Of a stretch of 64,000 nt of DNA, positions 1 to 8,547 are shown in pieces. A model generated the notes under the pieces. That model had not been told where the DNA came from. It saw only the letters and a program-made list of their open reading frames with translations, and did not search any database. A program made the translations under genes and the position numbers. Position 1 is the stretch's first letter. Each line of letters begins with the position of its first letter. The DNA comes from Sphingobacteriales bacterium (GTDB lineage: Bacteria > Bacteroidota > Bacteroidia > Chitinophagales > CAIOSU01). Where the stretch lies: contig JAIXOI010000023.1 in the NCBI GenBank assembly GCA_027486795.1, positions 248,001 to 312,000 of the forward strand. The letters run 5' to 3'.

Positions 1-503
1 CCCAAAAGTGCAAAGCCTTGCGTAATCATGGCCAAAGTGGTTATCAAGTGCACCAATACTGCGGTACTACTGGCCGAATGGACGACTTGCTAGCCGTAGT
101 GCTGAAACTCAAACTCGCCCATTTTGATAGATTCTTGCAAGAGCGCAGGCACTTAGCTGCATTGTACACCCAAAAGCTAAAAGATACCCCACTGCAATTG
201 CCCGTTATTGAATCAGGCCTGGAGCCAGCCACCAACTTGTTTGTAGTGCGCACCGCAAATAGAGACGCCCTTAAACAACACCTTACAGAAAGCCAAATAG
301 GCTGCGGTATACATTACCCAACCCCAATACACCAAATGCCTGCATATACTTCGCTACCATGGGCACAAAAAAGCTTACCCGAGGCAGAATTGCTGGCCCA
401 AGAAACTCTTTCGTTGCCGATTTGGGTGGGCATGACTGAAGAGCAAATAAGCACGGTTTGCAACGAGGTTTATCGTTTTTTCGATGCCACTGAGCGCTTG
501 TGA
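1..503 (+). CDS. DegT/DnrJ/EryC1/StrS-family sugar aminotransferase, 3' part only
   Basis: This is the C-terminal ~167 residues of a PLP-dependent sugar aminotransferase; the reading frame (codons from position 3) is open to the left edge, so the start and the PLP lysine lie outside the window. The family transfers an amino group to a nucleotide-linked keto-sugar. The fragment has the NHGQ segment, the RMDDLLAVVL dimer-interface region and the GIHYP motif, all matched in order by the complete paralog at 23350-24492 (NHGQ, KLDGIQAAIL, GIHYP). The TTG at 18 is not the real start. It lies 72 bp before an epimerase gene on the same strand, fitting a sugar-nucleotide pathway. Confidence 0.9.
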   Translation, partial: QKCKALRNHGQSGYQVHQYCGTTGRMDDLLAVVLKLKLAHFDRFLQERRHLAALYTQKLKDTPLQLPVIESGLEPATNLFVVRTANRDALKQHLTESQIGCGIHYPTPIHQMPAYTSLPWAQKSLPEAELLAQETLSLPIWVGMTEEQISTVCNEVYRFFDATERL

Positions 504-514
504 TATGTCGTTCA

Positions 515-545
515 TTGAGATTTAATTGATTTTTTGTCTAATTTG
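515..545 (+). promoter_or_regulatory. weak Bacteroidota-type promoter for the epimerase gene
   Basis: TTG at 515-517, a 21-nt spacer, then TAATTTG at 539-545, one base short of the TAnnTTTG consensus. The start codon follows 30 nt later. Alternatively the gene is cotranscribed with the upstream aminotransferase. Confidence 0.3.
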
Positions 546-575
546 CAACTGCACGAGGCGCACACTTCCTGATAT

Positions 576-1550
576 ATGAACGGCGAAAAAGTACTGGTAA
601 CTGGTTGTAATGGTTTCATTGGTAGTCACCTCACTTTGCAGTTGCTTCATGCAGGTTACCAAGTAGTAGGCCTTGATATTTTACCCCTAACCGAAGCGCT
701 CAACATTCAATCACTTAGCAATAACCCCAACTTCAAATACCTTTCTGGCGATGTAACCGATAAAGCGCTAATTGATAGTGTTATTGATGCTTCTTTCTCC
801 AAAGTTTTTCACCTTGCAGCCCGCGTTGGTATTGAGCGCTACATGGAAAACCCAATTGATGTAGTGCGCACCAATGTAGTGGGTACGCTGAACGTACTAG
901 AAGCCGCAATAAGACATAAATGCTACCTTTTTTTTAGCAGTACCAGCGAAGTATATGGCAAAAACCCAAACGTGCCCTGGGCCGAAGATGACGACCGTGT
1001 GCTGGGCTCCACCAGTTTTGAGCGCTGGAGTTATAGCAGCTCAAAAAGCGCTGCTGAGCACGCCGTGCGCGGTGCCTTTAAGCAACAAAACCTAAAAGGC
1101 TGCATTGTAAGGTTCTTCAACATATACGGGCCTGGCCAATCAGAAGCTTTTGTAGTATCGAGAAACATACTATTGGCCGCAAAAGGTCATCCCCTTGTAA
1201 TGCACAACACCGGATCGCAAACACGCTGTTTCACTTTCATTGACGATGCTGTGGCCGCTTGCATAAAATTGGTACAAGATGCTAATACCAACGGCGAGGT
1301 TTACAATGTAGGCAACAATACCGAGCATACCGTGTTGCAAGTACTGAATACCATTATTGAAATATCGGGCAAGCCACTGACCATTGAAACAATCCAAACA
1401 AGCGATAATTTTGGCGATGCTTTTGAAGATATTATGCGCCGGGTGCCACTAACATCCAAAATATACAAAGCCATCGGTTGGGAGGCTACCACAAGCTTAC
1501 GTGAGGGGTTAAGCAAGACCTACCAATGGGCAATTGATAACAATGGTTAG
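576..1550 (+). CDS. NAD-dependent sugar-nucleotide epimerase/dehydratase
   Basis: A 324-residue extended short-chain dehydrogenase. The Rossmann GxxGxxG motif is at residues 10-16 (TGCNGFIGSHL), the catalytic Ser/Thr cluster at 121-123 (SST), and the YxxxK pair at Y153/K157. The segment RFFNIYGPGQ near 179-188 resembles UDP-glucuronate decarboxylase and UDP-glucose epimerase relatives. It likely acts in the cytoplasm on a nucleotide sugar; the exact substrate cannot be read from sequence. Its position just behind a sugar aminotransferase suggests both act on the same glycan precursor. Length is typical for the family and the ATG start gives a normal N-terminal Rossmann strand. Confidence 0.88.
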   Translation: MNGEKVLVTGCNGFIGSHLTLQLLHAGYQVVGLDILPLTEALNIQSLSNNPNFKYLSGDVTDKALIDSVIDASFSKVFHLAARVGIERYMENPIDVVRTNVVGTLNVLEAAIRHKCYLFFSSTSEVYGKNPNVPWAEDDDRVLGSTSFERWSYSSSKSAAEHAVRGAFKQQNLKGCIVRFFNIYGPGQSEAFVVSRNILLAAKGHPLVMHNTGSQTRCFTFIDDAVAACIKLVQDANTNGEVYNVGNNTEHTVLQVLNTIIEISGKPLTIETIQTSDNFGDAFEDIMRRVPLTSKIYKAIGWEATTSLREGLSKTYQWAIDNNG

Positions 1551-1602
1551 TACCATTATCGGGCTAAAATATACCTTTTAAGAAAATCCAGCATTGTATT
1601 GG

Positions 1603-1633
1603 TTGACCAATCGGCCAATAAACTATAAATTTG
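1603..1633 (+). promoter_or_regulatory. Bacteroidota sigma-A promoter for the haloperoxidase gene
   Basis: TTG at 1603-1605, exactly 20 nt, then a perfect TAnnTTTG element (TAAATTTG) at 1626-1633, with the ATG at 1655. This is the best consensus match in the window. Confidence 0.6.
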
Positions 1634-1654
1634 GTAATCACTAATATCTAAGTA

Positions 1655-3025
1655 ATGAAGGTGTTCAATGTTTTTAGAGTGTCGCTGCTATGCATCGCTG
1701 CGATAGGTATACTAAGTACATACTATGCCTGCACCAACAGCCATGCATCAGAAAAGAATATCTCTTACACTGAAAATGCAGATGTGATAAAAAGGCTCAA
1801 CTGGGCGCTCACAGAAACCCTAATGAAGGATGGGTTTGCACCCCCCGTTGCTAGTAGGGCTTTTGCTTACAGCAACATTGCCGCCTATGAGGCACTTTTG
1901 CCAGCCGATACCGCACGTATATCGTTGGGCGGCCAGCTAAACGAATTGGATACTCTGCCAACGCCCGACCCTAATGTGAAAATTGATGCCACCATATCAA
2001 TGGTGGTAGCTTATAGGGATGCTGCCAAAAGCATTGTTTATCGCGACCACATTATTGATGCTATTGCCGATACCTTGATAACAGAACTGAGCGCTGCGAA
2101 AGATAAAGCAGTGGTTGATAGCTCAATAAGCTGGGGCACTAAAGTTGGGGCATTTATTATTGCTTGGGCCAAAAAGGACCACTTTAAGGAAACCCGAAAC
2201 ATGCCTCGATATGAAGTGAAGTATGACGACCCCAGTGCTTGGATACCCACCCCGCCAAAGTTCATTGCCGCGCTAGAGCCCCATTGGAACAAAGTAAGAC
2301 CCTTTAGCATGAGCAGTGCATCGGAGTTTTCGCCTGGCCTGAAGGTACCTTTTAGTGCGGAGAAAGGTTCTGACTTTTATAATCTTGCTTTGGAAGTTTA
2401 CGAAACGGTAAACAACACCCAACCAGACCATTTGCCTATTGCATTGTTTTGGGACTGTAACCCGCTTGTATCAGAAAACTCTGGCCACTATATGGCTTTG
2501 CGCAGGCAATTTTCGCCTGGGGCACATTGGATAAATATAACCCGCAAGGCCTGCGACTTAAGTAAAGCCGATTTGCCCAAAAGTATGGAAGCATACGTAT
2601 TGGTATCAATAGCTATAGCCGATGGCTTTATAAGCGCTTGGGACGAGAAATACACCACCAATCTCATCCGCCCCGAAACGTACATCAACAGATACATTGA
2701 CTCAACTTGGAGACCGCTGATAGAAACCCCAATGTTCCCAGAGAATACTAGCGCACATAGTGTAATTTCTATGTCGGCTGCTACCATACTTACTATGGAG
2801 TTTGGGGAGCCTTTTTCATACGTCGACTCAACCAACGTACCTTACAACCGCCCACCACGTAGCTTTAGCTCTTTTAAAGAAGCAGCTTCAGAGGCTGGTA
2901 GAAGCCGCCTTTATGCTGGCATACATTATCGCCCAGCATTTGAAATGGGCTTGGAGCAGGGTGGTAAAGTGGCACAAAACCTCCTGTTGAAGATAAAAAT
3001 CAGGAAAGAAGAGTTAGTTCAATAA
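1655..3025 (+). CDS. vanadium-dependent haloperoxidase/PAP2-like lipoprotein
   Basis: A 456-residue exported protein with an N-terminal hydrophobic signal ending YYAC (Cys26), probably a lipoprotein although the lipobox is poor. The three vanadate/phosphate-binding motifs of the PAP2/haloperoxidase fold are visible: KxxxxxxRP with K332 and R339, a SAHS motif with H368 (in place of the usual SGHA), and SRLYAGIHY with R418 and H424. Family members oxidise halides with hydrogen peroxide or hydrolyse phosphate esters; the vanadium-peroxidase-like architecture favours the former but this is inferred. The last 12 bases overlap convergently with the giant FG-GAP lipoprotein gene. Confidence 0.82.
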   Translation: MKVFNVFRVSLLCIAAIGILSTYYACTNSHASEKNISYTENADVIKRLNWALTETLMKDGFAPPVASRAFAYSNIAAYEALLPADTARISLGGQLNELDTLPTPDPNVKIDATISMVVAYRDAAKSIVYRDHIIDAIADTLITELSAAKDKAVVDSSISWGTKVGAFIIAWAKKDHFKETRNMPRYEVKYDDPSAWIPTPPKFIAALEPHWNKVRPFSMSSASEFSPGLKVPFSAEKGSDFYNLALEVYETVNNTQPDHLPIALFWDCNPLVSENSGHYMALRRQFSPGAHWINITRKACDLSKADLPKSMEAYVLVSIAIADGFISAWDEKYTTNLIRPETYINRYIDSTWRPLIETPMFPENTSAHSVISMSAATILTMEFGEPFSYVDSTNVPYNRPPRSFSSFKEAASEAGRSRLYAGIHYRPAFEMGLEQGGKVAQNLLLKIKIRKEELVQ

Positions 3026-6000
3026 TACCGGCTCGAACCTAAACACTTGGGCAGTATCGTTATTGTTGGGCACAATGTAATAGGTCTCGCCACTTATTTT
3101 GGCCTTGACTATACCTCTGCCTTTTTTTATGGCTTCAAATCCGGTTTGGCTATGTTGCATATAGGTAAAACTACCCTTCCCGTCGTTTAGCAACAACAGG
3201 CCGCTTGAGGCAGCGGCATTGCCATACAGGTAATGATCGGTATTGGAGTTGCCTGCCACTAAAACATCCATAAACCCATCATTATTGGCATCAAGCAATT
3301 GTATGCCATATATGGGCCCCAGTTGCGCTAAGTTTTCAAATGGTTTAAAGTGAAACTTTCCGGCACCCAGGTTTTCAAAGTAACCACTTCTTAACTGCGA
3401 TAATACAAGTTTTTGGGCGCTCGCCAGCAAATCGGCGGTAAACATGCTGTCGAAAGGGGTAGTAGCATACTTAGTATTGGTCAAGAACTTGTTGTTATAC
3501 TCTGGCATTTGCTCACAAAATATATCCCTGCTCAAAAACGGGGCTCGCACACCGTTAATGTCGCAGGTAAGTACAGGGTCAATTGAGCCATTTTTGTCGA
3601 AATCGTTTACGTACAGTACAGTGGGGGCCTCTTTGCTGCAATCGAAAATAACGTTGAGGCCATGGTTTCCGGCTATTAAATCCAAATCGCCATCACAATC
3701 AAAATCATGAGCAGCTAAGCTATGCCACCAACCATTTTCACCTTCCAATCCATTATCCGCTGCCGTAAATGGAGAAAGTTTGCCCTTTTTATTGGTAAAA
3801 ATGCTAATCGGCATATATTCGCCACCCAAAACCAAATCAGGTACCTTATCGCCATCCATATCGGCCCAAATGGCCGAGGTTATCAAACCAGGGTTTACCA
3901 GATCGGGTGCTAGGGCCTTAGTAGCATCGGTAAACCTACCGTTTTCATTTACCAACAAATAGCTACGAGGCGATATACCATATGACCGAGGTACTATCAA
4001 ACCTCCCACAAAAAGGTCCATGTCGCCATCATTGTCAATATCATTTACGGCAATGGCTTTTGTGCTGGTATGCATTTGCGGCAATGCTTCTTGGTCATAT
4101 GTAAAACCTCCATTACCAGTATTAATAAACAACCTGTCTTGCTGGCAGGCATCATTAGCATTAAACTCATTACTACCTGAGGCTAAATACAAATCCAACA
4201 ATCCATCGCCATTGGCATCAAAAAAAAGGGCATTTATCACTTCATAGCTCAGGTCGTTGTTCCAAGGCTGGCTCTTGGCCAAAACATAGCCCTTAGGGCT
4301 AGAAACCCAAAGAGACGATTTGTTACCTTTGCTTCCCGAAATAAAGATGTCGTCATCGCCATCCTTATTTATATCTGCGGCAACCAAGGCAGGGCCTTCG
4401 GCCGAGTACATTCTGGGTATCAACCTATCTACATCAAAATCGGTAAACTTGTTTTCCTTGTGCCCTAAGTACTCAAAACTGCCTGACACTTGGGTAAATG
4501 CCTTAATAGCGTCTTTGGTTAAAGGTGCGGTATACGCCAAACTGTTTTTCTGGGCAACCTCTACGGTGCTATTTACCTTCACTGGTTTAACTATCGAATA
4601 GCTTTTGTGGCCTGGCCAAAGCACTACAATACTGTCTACTGATGCAATTGCGCCCAGCCCGAAATGCAAAACAGACTCCGAAGATGATTGGTAGCCGCGC
4701 GTTGATTGCAATTCGAGATATTGGGTTTTGCCACCAGCATACAAAGTGGCACTAGCACCTATGGCAAATGCGTTTTTGCCTACACCTTCCAATTTTAACC
4801 GTACAAAATTATTTTTACTATCATCATTGCTGCGGTTACGATATACACTGGCAATGGTATCGGTATTGCTAATAACTATATCCAAATCGCCATCGTTGTC
4901 CAAGTCGCCCATGGCCATACCTTGGCTGCACAAAGGCTGTGTAAAGCCCCACTTACCTGATACATTCTCGAATGTTAAATCTTGATTATTTCTGAACGCA
5001 AAATTTGGCATCCATTCAACAGGCATACCTTCTACAACCCCTAGCTTTTGGGTCATATAAGGCGATACACCGGCCATATCAAATTCTCCAAATTTTTTCT
5101 GGGTATAGTCTAAGTCATGCACTTCCCTTCTAATTCCGTTAGTTACAAGTATATCTTTCCAACCATCATTATCAATGTCGGCTCCTAATACCGCCCAGCT
5201 CCAATCAGTGGCTTCAATGCCACTAAGCATAGCCGCTTCTGCAAAACGCTTACCACCATCGTTGTAAAACAACATATTCCGGCTAAACTGAGGATGCCTG
5301 CCCACACTACTAAGCATCCTAAAAGTTTCCATAGTAAACTGGTTGTAGGTACTTTTTTGCCTACGATTGTCGTTGGGCATCATATCCACTGAAACTAAAT
5401 CAGGCCAACCATCATTATTGAAATCGGCTGCATCTGAGCCCATTGAGAACAGGCTGTTATGGGCAAGCAATTGGTTGTTCAAATTAGTAAACGTGCCATC
5501 TTGGTTGTTTAGGTATAGCCTTTCTGATCCCCAAAAGTCGTTGCAAACAAACAAGTCAGGCCAGCCATCTTTGTTGTAGTCTAACACCGTGGCACTGAGT
5601 GTAAAACTAGGAGTGGTAAGTAAGCCCGATACATCTGACACTTCTTTGAATGTGCCATCAGCTTGCTGCTGATATAAATTATTATCACCATACCTTGGCA
5701 TAATACTATCTTTAGAGTAGAAGAGAGCACTCGTAAGATGAAAATCGGTAGTATGGTTTACTACAAAAATATCTAAGTCGCCATCTAAGTCATAGTCGAA
5801 AAAATTAGCGCTGATAGACGACAGCGTATCCACCAAACCAAGCTCTTTTGATCGCTCAGAATAAGTTAAATCCCTGTTATTAATATACACCAAATTCCTC
5901 CTTAAATCGCCATCCTTGGGCAACCCGGCGCGGCAAATATAAAGGTCGAGCCAACCATCGCCATTCAAATCAGTAAATGCCACTCCTGTTTTCCATCCAT

Positions 6001-6352
6001 CAGCAGTATTAATACCCGATTTTTGGGTAATATCTTCAAACTCTAAATTGCCTTTGTTTAGATAAAGTGCCCCCGGACCTTGGTTGGCAGATAGATATAT
6101 ATCCTGCAACCCATCGTTATTCACATCGCCTATAGCTACTCCACCTCCGTTATAAAAATAGGTGTAATCCAGATAGTTCCATCCCTCATACTCATGTAGC
6201 ATGTTTCGATGGGTAATGCCAGAGCTAAAGGGCGCAACGGTTTCGAGCAAAGGCAAACTACTTGGTTCGGTTGTGCTGATGGTTTGCTTAAGCTGGCAAG
6301 AATGCAGCAAGTTTATGCAAATCAACACTATGAGTATAATGTAATTTTTCAT
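3014..6352 (-). CDS. giant FG-GAP/VCBS-repeat lipoprotein with UnbV (ASPIC) domain
   Basis: A 1112-residue surface or periplasmic lipoprotein: signal peptide ending LLHSC (Cys19), then about 14 Ca-binding loops of the type DxNxDGxxD (for example DVNNDGLQD, DLNGDGWLD, DFNNDGWPD) that predict beta-propeller blades. In the middle (about residues 520-610) is a UnbV/ASPIC domain, recognisable from NFVRLKLEGVGKN, RGYQSSSE and VLHFGLG. This architecture is the CRTAC1-like family common in Bacteroidota; molecular function is unknown. It is transcribed toward the haloperoxidase gene and overlaps it by 12 bp at the 3' ends. A second, shorter relative lies at 8548-10791. Confidence 0.87.
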   Translation of the reverse strand: MKNYIILIVLICINLLHSCQLKQTISTTEPSSLPLLETVAPFSSGITHRNMLHEYEGWNYLDYTYFYNGGGVAIGDVNNDGLQDIYLSANQGPGALYLNKGNLEFEDITQKSGINTADGWKTGVAFTDLNGDGWLDLYICRAGLPKDGDLRRNLVYINNRDLTYSERSKELGLVDTLSSISANFFDYDLDGDLDIFVVNHTTDFHLTSALFYSKDSIMPRYGDNNLYQQQADGTFKEVSDVSGLLTTPSFTLSATVLDYNKDGWPDLFVCNDFWGSERLYLNNQDGTFTNLNNQLLAHNSLFSMGSDAADFNNDGWPDLVSVDMMPNDNRRQKSTYNQFTMETFRMLSSVGRHPQFSRNMLFYNDGGKRFAEAAMLSGIEATDWSWAVLGADIDNDGWKDILVTNGIRREVHDLDYTQKKFGEFDMAGVSPYMTQKLGVVEGMPVEWMPNFAFRNNQDLTFENVSGKWGFTQPLCSQGMAMGDLDNDGDLDIVISNTDTIASVYRNRSNDDSKNNFVRLKLEGVGKNAFAIGASATLYAGGKTQYLELQSTRGYQSSSESVLHFGLGAIASVDSIVVLWPGHKSYSIVKPVKVNSTVEVAQKNSLAYTAPLTKDAIKAFTQVSGSFEYLGHKENKFTDFDVDRLIPRMYSAEGPALVAADINKDGDDDIFISGSKGNKSSLWVSSPKGYVLAKSQPWNNDLSYEVINALFFDANGDGLLDLYLASGSNEFNANDACQQDRLFINTGNGGFTYDQEALPQMHTSTKAIAVNDIDNDGDMDLFVGGLIVPRSYGISPRSYLLVNENGRFTDATKALAPDLVNPGLITSAIWADMDGDKVPDLVLGGEYMPISIFTNKKGKLSPFTAADNGLEGENGWWHSLAAHDFDCDGDLDLIAGNHGLNVIFDCSKEAPTVLYVNDFDKNGSIDPVLTCDINGVRAPFLSRDIFCEQMPEYNNKFLTNTKYATTPFDSMFTADLLASAQKLVLSQLRSGYFENLGAGKFHFKPFENLAQLGPIYGIQLLDANNDGFMDVLVAGNSNTDHYLYGNAAASSGLLLLNDGKGSFTYMQHSQTGFEAIKKGRGIVKAKISGETYYIVPNNNDTAQVFRFEPVLLN

Positions 6353-6484
6353 ATAAAGTGGGTTTGGTCATCCCTATACTAGCCAAGTTAAATAAAAAAT
6401 ACAACAGCGAGCCTAACACCCCAAACCTATACTTACAACTATCCAATCATCCTATACTATAGGTGGAAGATGGTAAGGCAAAAT

Positions 6485-7495
6485 CTACACTAGGTAATTC
6501 AAATACACCACACCAATACTTGAACCTTGCTTTGTTGCCCTGATTAAAATCGTTTTATGGTCAGTATCATTTATCGGTACCGAAACCCACAATTTGGTGG
6601 CGGTATTAAGCGTCTCACCATTTATTGATGCGTTTATGCTTTTCAAGGTAAATGCTGCACCAACCCAGTGGTGTTCGTGAGCAACTATCCATTGTAACAG
6701 GTTTTGGGGTTTTTCGGTTACCTCAAACTCCAGCACCGGCAACTTTGTAGCGCTCAGCAGGCTGCTGATGGTAACATTCAAAAAAGTCTCAATCGGAACT
6801 ATCGATTCGGTAACAATGCTCTTAAGGCTTGGCATGTTTTGAAAGACCACATCATTGAAAAATGTTGAAATGCCCTGCTCAAGGCACCATTTTTTCAAGA
6901 ACATCATAATGTCTTCGGCATAATTATACCCTCTATACTCAGGCAAAATACTGTACATAATGCCTTCAAAACCTTCGTCGCTTACCTTACCTAGCACAAA
7001 CCCGATAGGTTTACCTGCTAACTTCACTATCCAATTAGGCATAGTAGAGTTTACGCTATAATTAAACTCGCAAGCATAAGCCGCTGAGCCTTCCATTTCT
7101 TGCTCATAGCTTACCCAATGCCTAAAATTTGAGTTATGGTAATTTACCGCAGTTCGCTCGCCCCAGGATTCTTTAACCAATTGCTTCATTTCAGCTTCAC
7201 GGCTCCCATCAAATAGCTCAAAGGTTACCCTTAAATCTCTGTCCAAAACACTGTGCGTTGCAGTTATCTTAGCACTATTACGCACCAATATACTGTGCAA
7301 GCAATAGTGCATACCCAGCGCATCGAGCTTTGCAAACACCTGCTCATCGTTAGAGGGCAACTTCAATCGCAAAAAATCATACTCCCCTGCCAAAGCAGCT
7401 TGCTGCAACTGGCTAGGCTGCCAACTCTGGTTCAATACCCCTCGTGCAATCCGCACACCCAATACTCCACTCTCTTTTGCCGAAAAAGTTATCAT
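6485..7495 (-). CDS. WecD-like GNAT N-acyltransferase
   Basis: A 336-residue protein whose middle has the GNAT acetyl-CoA-binding strand-loop-helix (PEYRGYNYAEDIMMFLKKW, about residues 180-200). The N-terminal ~80 residues resemble the segment that dTDP-fucosamine acetyltransferases (WecD) carry before the GNAT core. The C-terminal ~100 residues are not recognised. The probable role is N-acylation of an amino sugar produced by a DegT aminotransferase. It starts 10 bp behind a GT2 gene on the same strand and is very likely cotranscribed with it. Acyl donor and sugar are unknown. Confidence 0.6.
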   Translation of the reverse strand: MITFSAKESGVLGVRIARGVLNQSWQPSQLQQAALAGEYDFLRLKLPSNDEQVFAKLDALGMHYCLHSILVRNSAKITATHSVLDRDLRVTFELFDGSREAEMKQLVKESWGERTAVNYHNSNFRHWVSYEQEMEGSAAYACEFNYSVNSTMPNWIVKLAGKPIGFVLGKVSDEGFEGIMYSILPEYRGYNYAEDIMMFLKKWCLEQGISTFFNDVVFQNMPSLKSIVTESIVPIETFLNVTISSLLSATKLPVLEFEVTEKPQNLLQWIVAHEHHWVGAAFTLKSINASINGETLNTATKLWVSVPINDTDHKTILIRATKQGSSIGVVYLNYLV

Positions 7496-7505
7496 CTGCT
7501 TTGCT

Positions 7506-8387
7506 TTATCCTTCGGTTATGGTGCCTTTTAAATCCTCAAGTCTTCTCAAGTGGGCAAATACAGCTTGCTTAGCTACAAACACTAAAACAGCCAGTGCCA
7601 GTATCCAATTTCCGTTGCTCAGGTTCAAGTTCTCACCTTGAAATTGGTAGCCATAATTGGCCAATGCCCCAAGCAAGAGCAACACCTGCAATACTGCTGC
7701 CATACGAAATGTAAAGTACCAAAGAAATGGCGAAAAGTGCCTTACTAATCTCCAAGCTGTATGGTTAGATTTGCCCTGCTTTCTGGGCTCATGCTTGGTT
7801 GGTGTATGCATTGCCCTACTAGGGCTTAGTTGCCAAATAAAAAACAAATGACTCCATGTACCACCATTAGAGCTTAGCAAGCCTGCTTTAAATATACGGA
7901 ACGTGGTAAAGAAATTTATCTTTCGATAGCGCCGCATAAACACCCAATGAAACATAAATCCGCCTATTGCAACCAGCACGGGGTGCTGCTTATTAGGATG
8001 ATGGCGTTGCTTGGGGTCGCCAAAAACAACGTCTACATCATTCGCATTTATGGCGGCTATTAGCTCAGGTATTTCTTCTGGCGGGTGCTGCAAGTCATCG
8101 TCAAGGGTAATGATAAATTGACCTTTTGCTTGTTGTGCACCTGCCATAGTGGTGGGCGTTTGCCCAATATTTTGGCTCAGCCTAACAATGCGAATTTGCT
8201 TGTGTTGGGCTTTAATATTTTTCAGCACCTCCCAAGTACCGTCAGTACTGTGATCATCGGCAAGTATAATTTCGTATGGAGCGCCAATGGAATCCATTAC
8301 CTCGATAATACGCTGCACCGATAACTGAATATAGCGCTGAGCCTGAAAAACAGGCAATACAACCGAATATTTTAACTGTATATCCAT
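7506..8387 (-). CDS. GT2 glycosyltransferase with two C-terminal membrane helices
   Basis: A 293-residue family-2 glycosyltransferase of the DPM1/undecaprenyl-phosphate type. Visible are the nucleotide-binding segment (ILADDHSTDG, residues 41-50) and the metal-binding DDDLQ (96-100), followed by two hydrophobic helices at about 225-250 and 262-282. Such enzymes load a sugar onto a polyprenyl phosphate at the inner membrane for use by GT-C enzymes, which are abundant in this cluster. It is the first gene of a two-gene operon with the WecD-like acyltransferase. Confidence 0.85.
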   Translation of the reverse strand: MDIQLKYSVVLPVFQAQRYIQLSVQRIIEVMDSIGAPYEIILADDHSTDGTWEVLKNIKAQHKQIRIVRLSQNIGQTPTTMAGAQQAKGQFIITLDDDLQHPPEEIPELIAAINANDVDVVFGDPKQRHHPNKQHPVLVAIGGFMFHWVFMRRYRKINFFTTFRIFKAGLLSSNGGTWSHLFFIWQLSPSRAMHTPTKHEPRKQGKSNHTAWRLVRHFSPFLWYFTFRMAAVLQVLLLLGALANYGYQFQGENLNLSNGNWILALAVLVFVAKQAVFAHLRRLEDLKGTITEG

Positions 8388-8547
8388 TATTTATAAAAAG
8401 TCAATACTGCACGCCTAATAACTACCAAGTATCAACTAAAGATGCTGCAAAATAAACCATTTTGAAGAAACTAGTTTTTTGCAGTTAAAGATTTCACTGA
8501 AAGTGTTAATTTTAGATTTAACCTATACTCTAATTCAAGTTATTGCC

